DNA of 64,000 nucleotides, from NCBI RefSeq assembly GCF_004217095.1, contig NZ_SHKO01000001.1, positions 2,034,234 through 2,098,233 of the forward strand, in the 5' to 3' direction. A model generated the notes under the pieces. It ran no database searches, was not told where the DNA came from, and saw only the letters and a list, made by a program, of their open reading frames with translations. Within the stretch, counting starts at the first letter, position 1, and each line of letters opens with the position of its first letter. Source of the DNA: Advenella incenata. GTDB lineage: Bacteria; Pseudomonadota; Gammaproteobacteria; Burkholderiales; Burkholderiaceae_B. Positions 28,855 to 37,750 of the stretch are shown piece after piece. The position numbers were made by a program, and so were the translations under genes.

Positions 28855-30064
28855 GGCATGGTGGCTGATCCTGATCCCCATTTTGTTCGGACTGGGGTGG
28901 ATCGCAGCCAAGGTGGATGTCCGGCAGATCGTATCTGAAAGCAGGAATCTGCCCGACTCCTATTTTCGCGGGCTCAATTTTCTGCTCAACGAGGACCATG
29001 ACCGGGCCATTGATGCGTTTGTCGAAGTGGCCAAACTTGATTCCGAAACAACGGAACTGCATTTTGCGCTCGGCAACCTGTTTCGTCGTCGCGGAGAGAT
29101 CGAGCGGGCCATTCGGGTCCATCAAAGCCTGCTTTCCCGTTCAGATTTGCCGCGAGCCGACAGGGAACATGCATTGCATGAGATCGCCCAGGATTACTTC
29201 AAGGCGGGCATGTTTGATCGCGCTGAAAATGCTTTCAAGGAAGTGCAAAATACCAGCTATGGCGTTTCTGCGACCCGGGCGCTGATTCGCATTTACGAAG
29301 CCGAACACGATTGGGAAAAGGCGATTGCCGCCGCGGCGCATCTGCGTGAACTGACCGATGAGCCGTTGCCACAACGCGTCCATTACCATTGCGAACGGGC
29401 GCAGGCCGCATTAAGTGCGAAAGAGCCGGATTTTGACCGTGTCGCCGCCGAGCTGGACGCTGCAGAGCGCGAAGCCAGGCACAACATGGAGCAGGGTGGA
29501 TCCCAGGCTTCTTACGCCCGTATCGCCATTTTGCGCGCCTATCTGGCCCGTCGCCTGGGCGATGGCAACACCGAGCGCCAATGGCTGCTTTCGGCGCTGG
29601 AGCGCTCGCCTGAGTTCGCCGGCCTGGTGGCCAAGCAGATCATGGACAATTTCGCTGCCAGTGGCCAGGATGAACAGGCGGTCAGCTTGCTCAGGGACCA
29701 TTATTTTGCGCATCCGTCGCTGGATGTATTCGAAGTGGTCTTTGCAGCATTGCGCAAGCAGGGGTTCGCTCCCGCCTGGCAGTTCGCCCAGGACTCCCTG
29801 CGCCAGCATCCGTCGTTGCTGGGCTTTGATAAAGTACTGCAAAGCGAACTGGCGCAAGAGCAGAGTGCGGGTGGGCAAGGCGAGCTGCAACAACATATGC
29901 CCGATTTTGACCTGTCATTATTGCGGACCATGATTGACAAGCACACCCGGCGTATGGACAAATATGCCTGCCGGGTCTGCGGATTCCAGGCACAGACCTA
30001 TTATTGGCAATGTCCTGGCTGCAACTCATGGGAAACTTATTCGCCACGCCGCCCAGAGGAATAG
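28844..30064 (+). CDS. lapB: Lipopolysaccharide assembly protein B
   Basis: A 406-residue protein: one N-terminal membrane anchor (DFEAWWLILIPILFGLGWIA), then TPR repeats (about residues 60-340), and a C-terminal rubredoxin-like knuckle with CRVCGF and CPGCNSW. I place the start at TTG 28844 because GGGAG lies seven bases upstream and the product then begins MDFEAWW as in homologues; the open frame starts earlier only by overlapping lapA. LapB is the adaptor that presents LpxC to FtsH in E. coli. hldE follows four bases after its stop. Confidence 0.92.
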   Translation: MDFEAWWLILIPILFGLGWIAAKVDVRQIVSESRNLPDSYFRGLNFLLNEDHDRAIDAFVEVAKLDSETTELHFALGNLFRRRGEIERAIRVHQSLLSRSDLPRADREHALHEIAQDYFKAGMFDRAENAFKEVQNTSYGVSATRALIRIYEAEHDWEKAIAAAAHLRELTDEPLPQRVHYHCERAQAALSAKEPDFDRVAAELDAAEREARHNMEQGGSQASYARIAILRAYLARRLGDGNTERQWLLSALERSPEFAGLVAKQIMDNFAASGQDEQAVSLLRDHYFAHPSLDVFEVVFAALRKQGFAPAWQFAQDSLRQHPSLLGFDKVLQSELAQEQSAGGQGELQQHMPDFDLSLLRTMIDKHTRRMDKYACRVCGFQAQTYYWQCPGCNSWETYSPRRPEE

Positions 30065-30068
30065 TCGT

Positions 30069-30998
30069 ATGCGTGCATTTCCGATAGAAAAAATCAGACA
30101 GATCCGTATTCTGGTCGTGGGCGATGTGATGCTTGACCGCTACTGGTTTGGTGAAGTCGAGCGTATTTCGCCAGAGGCACCGGTACCGGTGGTGCGAGTG
30201 GCCAAACGAGAAGACCGGCTGGGCGGCGGGGCCAATGTGGCCCGCAATATAGTTGCACTCGGCGGTGGGGTCACCTTGTTGGGCATCGTGGGCGATGATG
30301 AGGCCGGCGAGCAAATTGCCAGGCTGGCGCGCGAAGCGGGTATCGATACCCAATTATTAATCGACGCATCCATGCATACCACCCTGAAAATGCGTGTGTT
30401 GGGGCGTCAGCAGCAATTGCTGCGGATCGATTTTGACTATCTGCCTGATGCGCAGACCCTGCAGCAACTGGAACAACAGTATCGCCGCCTGCTAAACGAT
30501 CATGACATTGTGGTTCTTTCCGATTATGCCAAAGGGGTGCTCACTCATTGCTCCTTGCTGATTAAACTGGCGCGCGAACGCGGGATACCGGTGTTGGTCG
30601 ATCCTAAAGGGGACGAATATGACCGCTACGCAGGTGCAAACCTGATTTCTCCGAACCGCGGAGAAATGCAGCAGGCGGTTGGCAAATGGAAAACCGAAGA
30701 GGAGCTGACGCTGTCGGCCCAGAGCCTGCGTCAACGGCTCGCGCTTGAGGCGCTGCTGATTACACGCTCGGAACAGGGAATGACTTTATACACTGAAGCG
30801 GGGCGGTTCCATGTGGATGCTGCCGCGCACGAGGTCTTTGATGTCTCCGGAGCCGGCGATACGGTTCTGGCGACCATGGCCGTAACCCGCGCCGCTGGCG
30901 CGGACTGGCATGAGGCCGTCGAGTGGGCGAATCAGGCCGGTGGTATAGTAGTAGGTAAACTTGGAACATCTATAGTAAGTGCAGAGGAACTGACATGA
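30069..30998 (+). CDS. rfaE1: D-glycero-beta-D-manno-heptose-7-phosphate kinase (HldE domain 1)
   Basis: A 309-residue PfkB-family kinase. The N-terminus [25 protein letters not shown] region and the glycine-rich [14 protein letters not shown] are family marks, and the catalytic Asp is in [11 protein letters not shown]. It phosphorylates heptose-7-phosphate at C1 for the LPS inner core. The adenylyltransferase half found in E. coli HldE is absent, so this is the split kinase (HldA/RfaE1). It overlaps hldD by ATGA. Confidence 0.93.
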   Translation: MRAFPIEKIRQIRILVVGDVMLDRYWFGEVERISPEAPVPVVRVAKREDRLGGGANVARNIVALGGGVTLLGIVGDDEAGEQIARLAREAGIDTQLLIDASMHTTLKMRVLGRQQQLLRIDFDYLPDAQTLQQLEQQYRRLLNDHDIVVLSDYAKGVLTHCSLLIKLARERGIPVLVDPKGDEYDRYAGANLISPNRGEMQQAVGKWKTEEELTLSAQSLRQRLALEALLITRSEQGMTLYTEAGRFHVDAAAHEVFDVSGAGDTVLATMAVTRAAGADWHEAVEWANQAGGIVVGKLGTSIVSAEELT

Positions 30999-31987
30999 TT
31001 ATCGTAACCGGAGCCGCGGGTTTCATTGGCAGCAATCTCGTGCGTGGCCTGAACAACAGGGGCATTACCAATATCCTGGCTGTAGACGATCTGACTGATG
31101 GCGACAAGTTCGTCAATCTGCGGTCAGGAATTATTGCCGACTATATGGACAAGGACGAATTTCGTACTCGGGTCAACAGCGGCCAGTTCGGCCCGGTGAC
31201 CGCCATTTTTCATCAGGGCGCCTGTTCGGACACGACGGAAAGAAACGGTCGTTACATGATGGATAACAACTATCGGGTCACGCTGGAGCTATTTAATTTC
31301 TGCCAGGCTCGCAGCATCCCGTTTATTTATGCGTCTTCCGCTGCCGTGTATGGCGCGGGCCCGGATTATATCGAGGCGCTTGAAAACGAAAAGCCACTGA
31401 ATGTATACGGTTATTCAAAGTTCCTGTTTGACCAGGTGGTGCGTGAGCGTTTTGAACACCGCACGGCACAGGTTGTGGGGCTTCGATACTTCAATGTGTA
31501 TGGCCCGAATGAACAGCACAAGGGTCGCATGGCCTCCGTTGCCTTTCATAATATGAACCAGTTTCTGTCGGAGGGCCATGTGCGGCTTTTTGGCGGCTGG
31601 GATGGTTACGAAGATGGCGGTCAGCGGCGCGATTTCATCTCTGTGGATGACGTGGTTGCAGTCAATCTGTTTTTCCTGGATCACCCGGAACAATCCGGCA
31701 TTTTCAATTGCGGTACCGGTCGGGCGCAACCCTTTAACGACATCGCCTGCGCGGTCGTCAATACCCTGCGGGAAGAGAGAAACGAAGCGCGCCTGTCGCT
31801 GGATGCGCTGGTTCGCGAGGGGCTGATTCGCTATATTCCGTTCCCCGATGATCTCAAAGGGCGCTATCAGAGCTTTACCCAGGCTGACACCACCCGACTG
31901 CGGGCTGCCGGTTTCAAGGCAGAGATGAACGATGTGGAGCAGGGCGTATCCAGCTATATCCGCCGATTGCGTTCGGATAACGCATAG
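30995..31987 (+). CDS. hldD: ADP-L-glycero-D-manno-heptose-6-epimerase
   Basis: A 330-residue NADP-dependent extended SDR enzyme giving the final nucleotide-activated heptose for LPS. It shows [15 protein letters not shown], the hallmark [10 protein letters not shown] and catalytic Y-x-x-x-K in [10 protein letters not shown]. It is coupled to the kinase gene by ATGA. A 9-base degenerate tandem repeat and a terminator follow its stop. Confidence 0.97.
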   Translation: MIIVTGAAGFIGSNLVRGLNNRGITNILAVDDLTDGDKFVNLRSGIIADYMDKDEFRTRVNSGQFGPVTAIFHQGACSDTTERNGRYMMDNNYRVTLELFNFCQARSIPFIYASSAAVYGAGPDYIEALENEKPLNVYGYSKFLFDQVVRERFEHRTAQVVGLRYFNVYGPNEQHKGRMASVAFHNMNQFLSEGHVRLFGGWDGYEDGGQRRDFISVDDVVAVNLFFLDHPEQSGIFNCGTGRAQPFNDIACAVVNTLREERNEARLSLDALVREGLIRYIPFPDDLKGRYQSFTQADTTRLRAAGFKAEMNDVEQGVSSYIRRLRSDNA

Positions 31988-32041
31988 CGCGTCCAGCTTG
32001 CAGGAGCCATCCAGGTCTATGGCGGGCCATGGCAGGCATCT

Positions 32042-32086
32042 CAGATTGATCAGATGTACCAGACTCATCAGGTTTATCAGATTCAT
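32042..32086. repeat. Five degenerate 9-base tandem repeats
   Basis: CAGATTGAT, CAGATGTAC, CAGACTCAT, CAGGTTTAT and CAGATTCAT follow one another without gaps between the hldD stop and its terminator. All share CAG at positions 1-3 and mostly end in AT. Confidence 0.8.
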
Positions 32087-32093
32087 TGAACTT

Positions 32094-32127
32094 ACCCGGG
32101 CACATCAGGTGCGCCCGGGTTTTTTTA
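32094..32127 (+). terminator. Terminator of the lapA-lapB-hldE-hldD unit
   Basis: An 8-bp stem ACCCGGGC/GCCCGGGT with an 11-base loop, followed by eight T. Confidence 0.9.
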
Positions 32128-32309
32128 TGATCTCCCAGGGTAGTCACATATGCCTCGCCCTGTTCATGCTTTCTCCGCATCCGAACGCACTGGATTGTTC
32201 GCGCCGGCTTGTACTAGTGGATACTTCTATCTGCCTGTTCGGGACGCAAAAGCGCCGCTATGGCACACTACACGACATCAATCTCACCGTTCTCCGTTTT
32301 GTCTTGCGT

Positions 32310-32855
32310 ATGCCATTTGTCCGCTGTTGTTGCTCCCGATCCTGGCTGTTTGGTTGCTTTCTTGTGTTTGGGTTTTCTTCCGTTAATGCATTGGACCTGA
32401 ATCAGGCCACGCGAACCCAACTGCGTGCGATCAAGGGCGTTGGCGACAAATTGGCTGACCGCATTCTGGCGGCCCGGGCACACGGCCGCTTTGTCTCCAT
32501 GGAGGATGTGGCGGCCCGGGTTGCAGGCGTGGGGCCGAAAAAACTGAAGAAATTGCGCGAACAGGGCGTTCGGGCGGGTTCACTTGCCGGGCGCTCTGTG
32601 CACCAGGCGGCCAGTGCCCGATCACCCGGTAACACGCCTGCACGTTCTGATCCCGACCAGTCCAAGCCTGTGAGGCGCAACGCGGTTGCCAGCAATGAGA
32701 CAGCAAACGATCTGAAGCATGCCGGTGATGGCCTGGTACGCAGGCCCATCCCGGCCATGCCCATGTTGATCCGGCCACGCCCGCGGGCAGACAGCGCATC
32801 GTCAGATTTGGGTAAGGAGCCTGTCAGTACCGCAGCACAGCGCAAAACCCATTGA
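32310..32855 (+). CDS. ComEA-like helix-hairpin-helix DNA-binding protein
   Basis: A 181-residue protein with a probable signal peptide (MPFVRCCCSRSWLFGCFLVFG, cleaved near NA-LDLN) and one ComEA-type HhH2 domain: LDLNQATRTQLRAIKGVGDKLADRIL and VAARVAGVGPKKLKKL. The long C-terminal tail, rich in Arg, Pro and Ser, is probably disordered and is absent from short ComEA proteins. ComEA binds DNA in the periplasm in transformable bacteria; here a general DNA-binding role is equally possible. An earlier start is possible because the frame is open upstream. Confidence 0.75.
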   Translation: MPFVRCCCSRSWLFGCFLVFGFSSVNALDLNQATRTQLRAIKGVGDKLADRILAARAHGRFVSMEDVAARVAGVGPKKLKKLREQGVRAGSLAGRSVHQAASARSPGNTPARSDPDQSKPVRRNAVASNETANDLKHAGDGLVRRPIPAMPMLIRPRPRADSASSDLGKEPVSTAAQRKTH

Positions 32856-33010
32856 CCGGTCAGGGAATAAGTCGTGCAAGCGCGATGATGAATGCTATGA
32901 TTACCTTCACCAAGCGCCTGTTGAGCCCACTTCGGGACGTCAGGGTTCGTTCGCAACTTACGATGCCCACATGGATTTTCGGGGTATCCCACATTCCATT
33001 CTGACCTATC

Positions 33011-33925
33011 ATGACAAAATCGTATCCCACCATTGAAGATACCATCGGCAACACCCCCTTGGTACGCCTGCAGCGCATTCCCGCACATTTGGGTGAGGCG
33101 CGCGGCAATGTGATTCTGGCCAAGCTCGAGGGTAACAATCCGGCCGGTTCAGTCAAGGACAGGCCAGCATTGTCCATGATCCGGCATGCGCAGGCGCGCG
33201 GCGACATCCGGCCCGGCGATACGCTTATCGAAGCCACCAGCGGCAATACCGGTATAGCGCTGGCCATGGCGGCCGCCATCAGCGGCTATAAAATGATTCT
33301 GATCATGCCCGATAACCTGTCGGTGGAACGCCGTGCGTCGATGAATGCATACGGCGCCCAACTGATCCTGACGCCGGCAGACAAGGGCGGCATGGAGTAT
33401 GCACGAGATCTGGCTCAGTCGATGCAGGCCGAAGGCAAGGGCAAGGTGCTGGACCAGTTTGCCAATCCCGATAACCCACGCGCCCATGTCGAAGGCACCG
33501 GCCCGGAAATATGGAAGCAGACAGACGGACAGGTTACGCATTTCGTGAGCGCCATGGGAACCACCGGCACGATCATGGGGGTCGGGTCTTACCTGAAATC
33601 GCGTAACGCAGATATCCAGATCATCGGCGCACAACCGGCTCCCGGCGCATCGATTCCAGGCATCAGGAAATGGTCCGAAGAGTATCAGCCGGCCATCTAT
33701 AACCAGGCAGGCGTTGACCACCTTGAGTTGATCGGGCAGCAGGAGGCCGAAGATATGGCCCGTCATCTGGCTGCCAGCGAAGGCATCTTCGGTGGCATTT
33801 CGTCCGCTGGTGCGCTGGTGGCTGCTTTGCGCACCGCCGAACGCGTCAATAACGCCACCATTGTCTTCATCGTCTGTGATCGTGGTGATCGGTATTTGTC
33901 CCAGGGCGTATTCAACCCTGTCTGA
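33011..33925 (+). CDS. cysM: Cysteine synthase B (O-acetylserine sulfhydrylase)
   Basis: A 304-residue PLP enzyme, fold type II. The PLP lysine is Lys49 in NPAGSVKDRPAL, the substrate loop is EATSGNTGIALAMAAA, and the phosphate-binding GTTGTIMGVG follows. The short length and the sequence after the lysine (RPALSMI) are of the CysM type, which can also use thiosulfate or a sulfur-carrier protein. It stands alone. Confidence 0.93.
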   Translation: MTKSYPTIEDTIGNTPLVRLQRIPAHLGEARGNVILAKLEGNNPAGSVKDRPALSMIRHAQARGDIRPGDTLIEATSGNTGIALAMAAAISGYKMILIMPDNLSVERRASMNAYGAQLILTPADKGGMEYARDLAQSMQAEGKGKVLDQFANPDNPRAHVEGTGPEIWKQTDGQVTHFVSAMGTTGTIMGVGSYLKSRNADIQIIGAQPAPGASIPGIRKWSEEYQPAIYNQAGVDHLELIGQQEAEDMARHLAASEGIFGGISSAGALVAALRTAERVNNATIVFIVCDRGDRYLSQGVFNPV

Positions 33926-33968
33926 GTGGGTCGCGCTGGGTCGCAACGCACTGCAGGTGCCGAATAGT

Positions 33969-33982
33969 TTGATATAGATCAA
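33969..33982 (+). promoter_or_regulatory. FNR box before the CcoI-like gene
   Basis: A perfect FNR site TTGAT-ATAG-ATCAA. A near-consensus -10 TATGAT lies at 34005-34010, putting the box centre about 41.5 bases before the predicted transcription start, as in class II FNR-activated promoters. Confidence 0.8.
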
Positions 33983-34017
33983 GATCGCTTTCTTGGATCG
34001 ATACTATGATCGGTGGT

Positions 34018-34998
34018 ATGAAACCCGCCTCCATTTTCTCGATCCCCAGCGACCTGGGCGCTCAGGAACGCCTGCAGCGCAGGCACATGCTTGCCCGGCT
34101 CGGGTTGGCCTGGCTGGTCATGATGCAGGTCATGATGTTTGCCTTCCCGGGTTATCTTCGCGCCAGCTACGCAGACGCAGAAACAGTCGATACGCTGGAC
34201 ACCGCCATTATCGTCATGAACTGGTGCAGCCTGCTGCTGACCGTGCCGGTACTGCTTTATTGCGCCTGGCCTATCTGGCGTGGCTTTCTGGGCAGGGACC
34301 CGCATGACCCCCATCAGCAGTCCATGAACTGGCCGATTGGCCTGGGCATTGTGGTGGCCTTTGTTCCCAGTGCCATCGCGACCTTTCGCCAGTCCGGCGA
34401 AGTCTATTTCGAATCCATTGCCATGTTCGTTGCCTTCGTGCTTACGGCGCGCTATCTGGCGCTTGCCGCCAGGCAATCGGCTGGCGCTGCGCTTGATCAG
34501 CGCTTCGATCAGGAGTCCAGGCTGCTGGCCAAGACGGCCGACCGGGTCGGGCTGTACTTCGTCAGTATACAAATTGCGCTGTCCATTGTGTCTGCGCTCA
34601 TCTGGTACTTGTACATTGACTCCGGCCACGCCCTGTCGGTACTGGTTGCGCTGTTTGTCATGAGTTGTCCTTGCGCCATGGCCATGGCGGTCCCTTCTGC
34701 ACAGGCAGCGGCGCGCGCCATCGTTGTTGGCAGTCCGCCACTGAGCCAGAGCGAACATATTGCCTTGCGCACGCAGACTGTCCGTGTTGCCCGCCGCGCG
34801 CTTTACGGCTCGCTGTTGTGGCACCTGCTTATGATTCCATTTGCCATGATTGGTCTGGTGCAGCCATGGCTTGCCGCCATAACCATGCTGGTTTCGTCGT
34901 TGGCCGTCGCGTTCTATGCCTGGCATTTCTATAAAAACTATACGATCGGCGAGCCTGTCGGCGCCAGCGCGATCGCGATCAACTCTTCATCGGTCTAG
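34018..34998 (+). CDS. CcoI-like P-type ATPase membrane core without catalytic domains
   Basis: A 326-residue membrane protein at the ccoI position, directly before ccoS. Eight helices align with CcoI/FixI copper P1B-ATPases: TM1-4 (residues 28-46, 64-86, 105-123, 130-150, with VYFESIAMFVAFVLTARYL), TM5 (177-200), TM6 (204-226) with the metal-binding MSCPCAMAMAVPSA, and TM7-8 (262-303). The cytosolic parts are missing: no N-terminal CxxC metal domain, no TGE actuator domain between TM4 and TM5, and no DKTGT or nucleotide-binding domain between TM6 and TM7. Usual CcoI is about 750-800 residues. It cannot hydrolyse ATP, and its role is unknown. The start may be leaderless (34018), at 34006 or at 34087. 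Confidence 0.8.
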   Translation: MKPASIFSIPSDLGAQERLQRRHMLARLGLAWLVMMQVMMFAFPGYLRASYADAETVDTLDTAIIVMNWCSLLLTVPVLLYCAWPIWRGFLGRDPHDPHQQSMNWPIGLGIVVAFVPSAIATFRQSGEVYFESIAMFVAFVLTARYLALAARQSAGAALDQRFDQESRLLAKTADRVGLYFVSIQIALSIVSALIWYLYIDSGHALSVLVALFVMSCPCAMAMAVPSAQAAARAIVVGSPPLSQSEHIALRTQTVRVARRALYGSLLWHLLMIPFAMIGLVQPWLAAITMLVSSLAVAFYAWHFYKNYTIGEPVGASAIAINSSSV

Positions 34999-35005
34999 TG
35001 CTGCC

Positions 35006-35212
35006 ATGGACGTATTCTTTCTCTTGGTGTTCCTGGCGTTTTTGTTCGTTATGAGCATTGGCGGCGTGCTGTACTGGGCTGTGATGTCGGGTCAGTTCGA
35101 AGACAGTGACCAAAACGCAAGCGTGATATTGCAGGACGAAGACGCTGCCAGTGTGCCATCCGATGACAAGCGGGGCAGTTCAGCGCCTGGCGTGACTTCT
35201 GTCAAATCGTAG
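35006..35212 (+). CDS. ccoS: cbb3-type oxidase assembly protein CcoS
   Basis: A 68-residue single-helix membrane protein. FFLLVFLAFLFVMSIGGVLYWAVMSGQFED matches the CcoS pattern, in which the helix is followed by W-A-v-x-s-g-Q-f/y-D/E-D. It takes part in insertion of metal cofactors into CcoN. It begins eight bases after the CcoI-like gene, so the two are one transcription unit. Confidence 0.92.
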   Translation: MDVFFLLVFLAFLFVMSIGGVLYWAVMSGQFEDSDQNASVILQDEDAASVPSDDKRGSSAPGVTSVKS

Positions 35213-35340
35213 CGGCTGAATCCGCCGTTGCCAACGCATCGGTGTTTGGGCAGCCACAAGACCAAACTGTTGTTTTCCTCGTAACAGCCCGGCTGACTAC
35301 GCATGGTTTTGCGCCTGTTTCTCTAGTGTCTTGGAGCAGC

Positions 35341-35354
35341 TTGATATTTATCAA
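35341..35354 (+). promoter_or_regulatory. FNR box before ccoN
   Basis: A perfect TTGAT-ATTT-ATCAA. TAAGAT at 35376-35381 can serve as -10, which places the box close to -41. Confidence 0.85.
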
Positions 35355-35412
35355 ATCGCTACGTTGGGATCTATTTAAGATTGAACAATAGGTTTTTTTT
35401 AGGGGAATTTTT

Positions 35413-36885
35413 ATGCGTGCCCAGAATGCGCGCTCCGCAGACGCGGAGATATTCAATTACACAGTCGTGCGCCAGTTCACCATCATGACCGTCGTGTGGG
35501 GAATTGTCGGCATGTTCGTGGGTGTCTACATAGCCGCACAACTGGTTTGGCCGGAACTGAACGTCGTAGACTGGCTCAGTTACGGTCGTCTGCGCCCGTT
35601 GCATACCAATGCGGTTATTTTTGCCTTTGGCGGTAGCGCGCTGTTTGCTACCTCCTATTATGTCGTTCAGCGCACCTGTCAGACGCGCCTGTTCTGTGGA
35701 CCACTGGCTTCGTTCACTTTCTGGGGCTGGCAACTGGTCATTGTGGCCGCTGCGATCACGCTGCCGGCCGGCTACACAACCAGCAAAGAATATGCCGAGC
35801 TTGAATGGCCTATCGACATTCTGATTACGCTGGTCTGGGTCGCCTACGCGATCGTCTTTTTCGGGACGGTAGTCAAGCGCAAGATGAAACACATTTATGT
35901 GGCCAACTGGTTCTACGGTTCATTCATTCTGACAATCGCCATCCTGCATATCTTCAACAACATCGAGTTGCCCTATAGCTGGTTCAACTCTTATTCCGCC
36001 TACGCGGGTGCGCAAGATGCCATGGTGCAATGGTGGTACGGTCACAACGCGGTGGGCTTTTTTCTTACTACCAGTTTTCTGGGCATGATGTACTACTTCG
36101 TGCCAAAACAGGCCAATCGTCCGATCTATTCCTATCGTCTGTCCATTGTTCACTTCTGGGCGCTGGCCTTTACCTACATGTGGGCAGGCCCACACCATCT
36201 GCTGTACACCTCTTTGCCTGACTGGACACAAAGCCTGGGTATGGCATTCTCCCTGATCCTGCTGGCACCTTCCTGGGGCGGCATGATCAACGGCATCATG
36301 ACCATGTCCGGTGCCTGGCACAAGCTGCGCACCGATCCTATCCTGAAGTTTCTGGTGGTGGCGCTGTCGTTCTACGGCATGTCTACCTTTGAAGGCTCCA
36401 TGATGTCCATCCGTACCGTGAATGCGCTTTCCCACTACACGGAGTGGACTGTCGCGCACGTTCATTCCGGTGCGCTCGGCTGGGTGGCCATGATCACCTT
36501 TGGCAGCCTGTATTACATGATTCCCCGTCTGTATGGTCGCGAATCCATGTATAGCAAATCATTGATCGAGGCTCATTTCTGGATGGCCACCATCGGCGTC
36601 GTGCTGTATATCGCATCAATGTGGATTGCAGGCGTGATGGAAGGGTTGATGTGGCGTTCAACAGAGGTCGACGGTACGCTGACCTACGCCTTTACTCAGG
36701 CGCTGGCATCTAAATATGTGCTGTACATCATCCGCATTGTAGGCGGGATGTGTTTCCTGAGCGGCGTGCTGGTTATGTTTTACAACATGGTCATGACCAT
36801 CAAGGGACGCAAAGGCGTTAACCCGCAAGTACCTGAATTCGTCGGCCACGATGCCCGTATTGCTCAACCCGTTACTGCTGTTTAA
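35413..36885 (+). CDS. ccoN: cbb3-type cytochrome c oxidase subunit I
   Basis: A 490-residue heme-copper oxidase catalytic subunit with about 12 membrane helices. Heme and CuB ligands appear in [34 protein letters not shown] and [14 protein letters not shown]. The high-affinity C-type enzyme reduces oxygen at low tension. It is preceded by its own FNR box and GGGGA ribosome binding site, and followed by ccoO after 10 bases. Confidence 0.98.
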   Translation: MRAQNARSADAEIFNYTVVRQFTIMTVVWGIVGMFVGVYIAAQLVWPELNVVDWLSYGRLRPLHTNAVIFAFGGSALFATSYYVVQRTCQTRLFCGPLASFTFWGWQLVIVAAAITLPAGYTTSKEYAELEWPIDILITLVWVAYAIVFFGTVVKRKMKHIYVANWFYGSFILTIAILHIFNNIELPYSWFNSYSAYAGAQDAMVQWWYGHNAVGFFLTTSFLGMMYYFVPKQANRPIYSYRLSIVHFWALAFTYMWAGPHHLLYTSLPDWTQSLGMAFSLILLAPSWGGMINGIMTMSGAWHKLRTDPILKFLVVALSFYGMSTFEGSMMSIRTVNALSHYTEWTVAHVHSGALGWVAMITFGSLYYMIPRLYGRESMYSKSLIEAHFWMATIGVVLYIASMWIAGVMEGLMWRSTEVDGTLTYAFTQALASKYVLYIIRIVGGMCFLSGVLVMFYNMVMTIKGRKGVNPQVPEFVGHDARIAQPVTAV

Positions 36886-36895
36886 GAGATTTATC

Positions 36896-37555
36896 ATGAC
36901 GAATCAAAAAAAACGTTTGTTTACTCATGAAACACTGGAAAAAAACGTCGGGCTTCTGATTATCTTTTCGATCCTCGTCGTTGCCGTTGCCGGTCTGGTG
37001 CAAATTGTGCCACTGTTTTTCCAGCACTACACCACCAAGGCGGCGCCCGGTGTTGAACCCCTGCAGGCGCTTGAGCTCATCGGTCGGGACGTCTACATCA
37101 AGGAAGGCTGTGTCGGCTGCCATTCTCAGCAGATCCGGACGCTGCAGTCCGAAGTGTCCCGTTACGGCCCGTATTCTGTAGCCGGCGAGTTCGTCTACGA
37201 CCATCCGTTCCTGTGGGGGTCCAAACGTACCGGACCCGATCTGGCCCGGGTTGGCGGACGCTACTCGGATGAATGGCATCGTATCCACTTGCGCAACCCG
37301 CGCGACGTGGTCAAAGAATCCAATATGCCTGGTTATTACTGGCTGCAGAACAAGGACGTGTCCAATGAAAATGTTCAGGCACGCATGAAGGCATTGCGTA
37401 CGCTGGGTGTGCCGTATACCGATCAGCAAATCAACGATGCACCGGCCGCACTCAAGGGAAAAACCGAAGAGGACGCCATCATCGCCTATTTGCAAAGCCT
37501 GGGCGTCGGATACCTGGCTGCAATGCGTGAACAAGACGCAACAGCGTCCAACTAG
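36896..37555 (+). CDS. ccoO: cbb3-type oxidase monoheme cytochrome c subunit
   Basis: A 219-residue subunit anchored by one N-terminal helix ([20 protein letters not shown]) with a periplasmic cytochrome c domain. The heme motif CVGCH starts at Cys72; the axial Met is likely in KESNMPGY. I use the ATG at 36896 ([12 protein letters not shown]), since the longer frame overlaps ccoN. Confidence 0.97.
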   Translation: MTNQKKRLFTHETLEKNVGLLIIFSILVVAVAGLVQIVPLFFQHYTTKAAPGVEPLQALELIGRDVYIKEGCVGCHSQQIRTLQSEVSRYGPYSVAGEFVYDHPFLWGSKRTGPDLARVGGRYSDEWHRIHLRNPRDVVKESNMPGYYWLQNKDVSNENVQARMKALRTLGVPYTDQQINDAPAALKGKTEEDAIIAYLQSLGVGYLAAMREQDATASN

Positions 37556-37579
37556 ACCAGAACGGGGACAGGTGAACAC

Positions 37580-37750
37580 ATGGACATCGCAATCGGGATC
37601 ATGACCATCGTATCCATTATGACGTTTTTTGGGATCATTGCCTGGGCCTGGTCCAGGCACCGTGTGAGCGATAACGAAGAGGCAGCGCGTCTGCCGTTTG
37701 CCGTCCCCGACGAAGCAACGACAACTCGTGGTGAAGGGTATAAAAAATGA
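37580..37750 (+). CDS. ccoQ: cbb3-type oxidase small subunit CcoQ
   Basis: A 56-residue single-helix protein (MDIAIGIMTIVSIMTFFGII, then AWAWSRHR and a short polar tail). Size, topology and position between ccoO and ccoP identify it. CcoQ stabilises the complex. Its stop overlaps the ccoP start as ATGA. Confidence 0.93.
   Translation: MDIAIGIMTIVSIMTFFGIIAWAWSRHRVSDNEEAARLPFAVPDEATTTRGEGYKK

Larger units (their letters stand above)
31988..32309 (+). other. Intergenic region between hldD and the comEA-like gene
   Basis: It holds the 9-base tandem repeat at 32042-32086 and the terminator at 32094-32127. The remaining 180 bases show no convincing gene, although a frame in phase with the comEA-like gene stays open through them. 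Confidence 0.5.
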
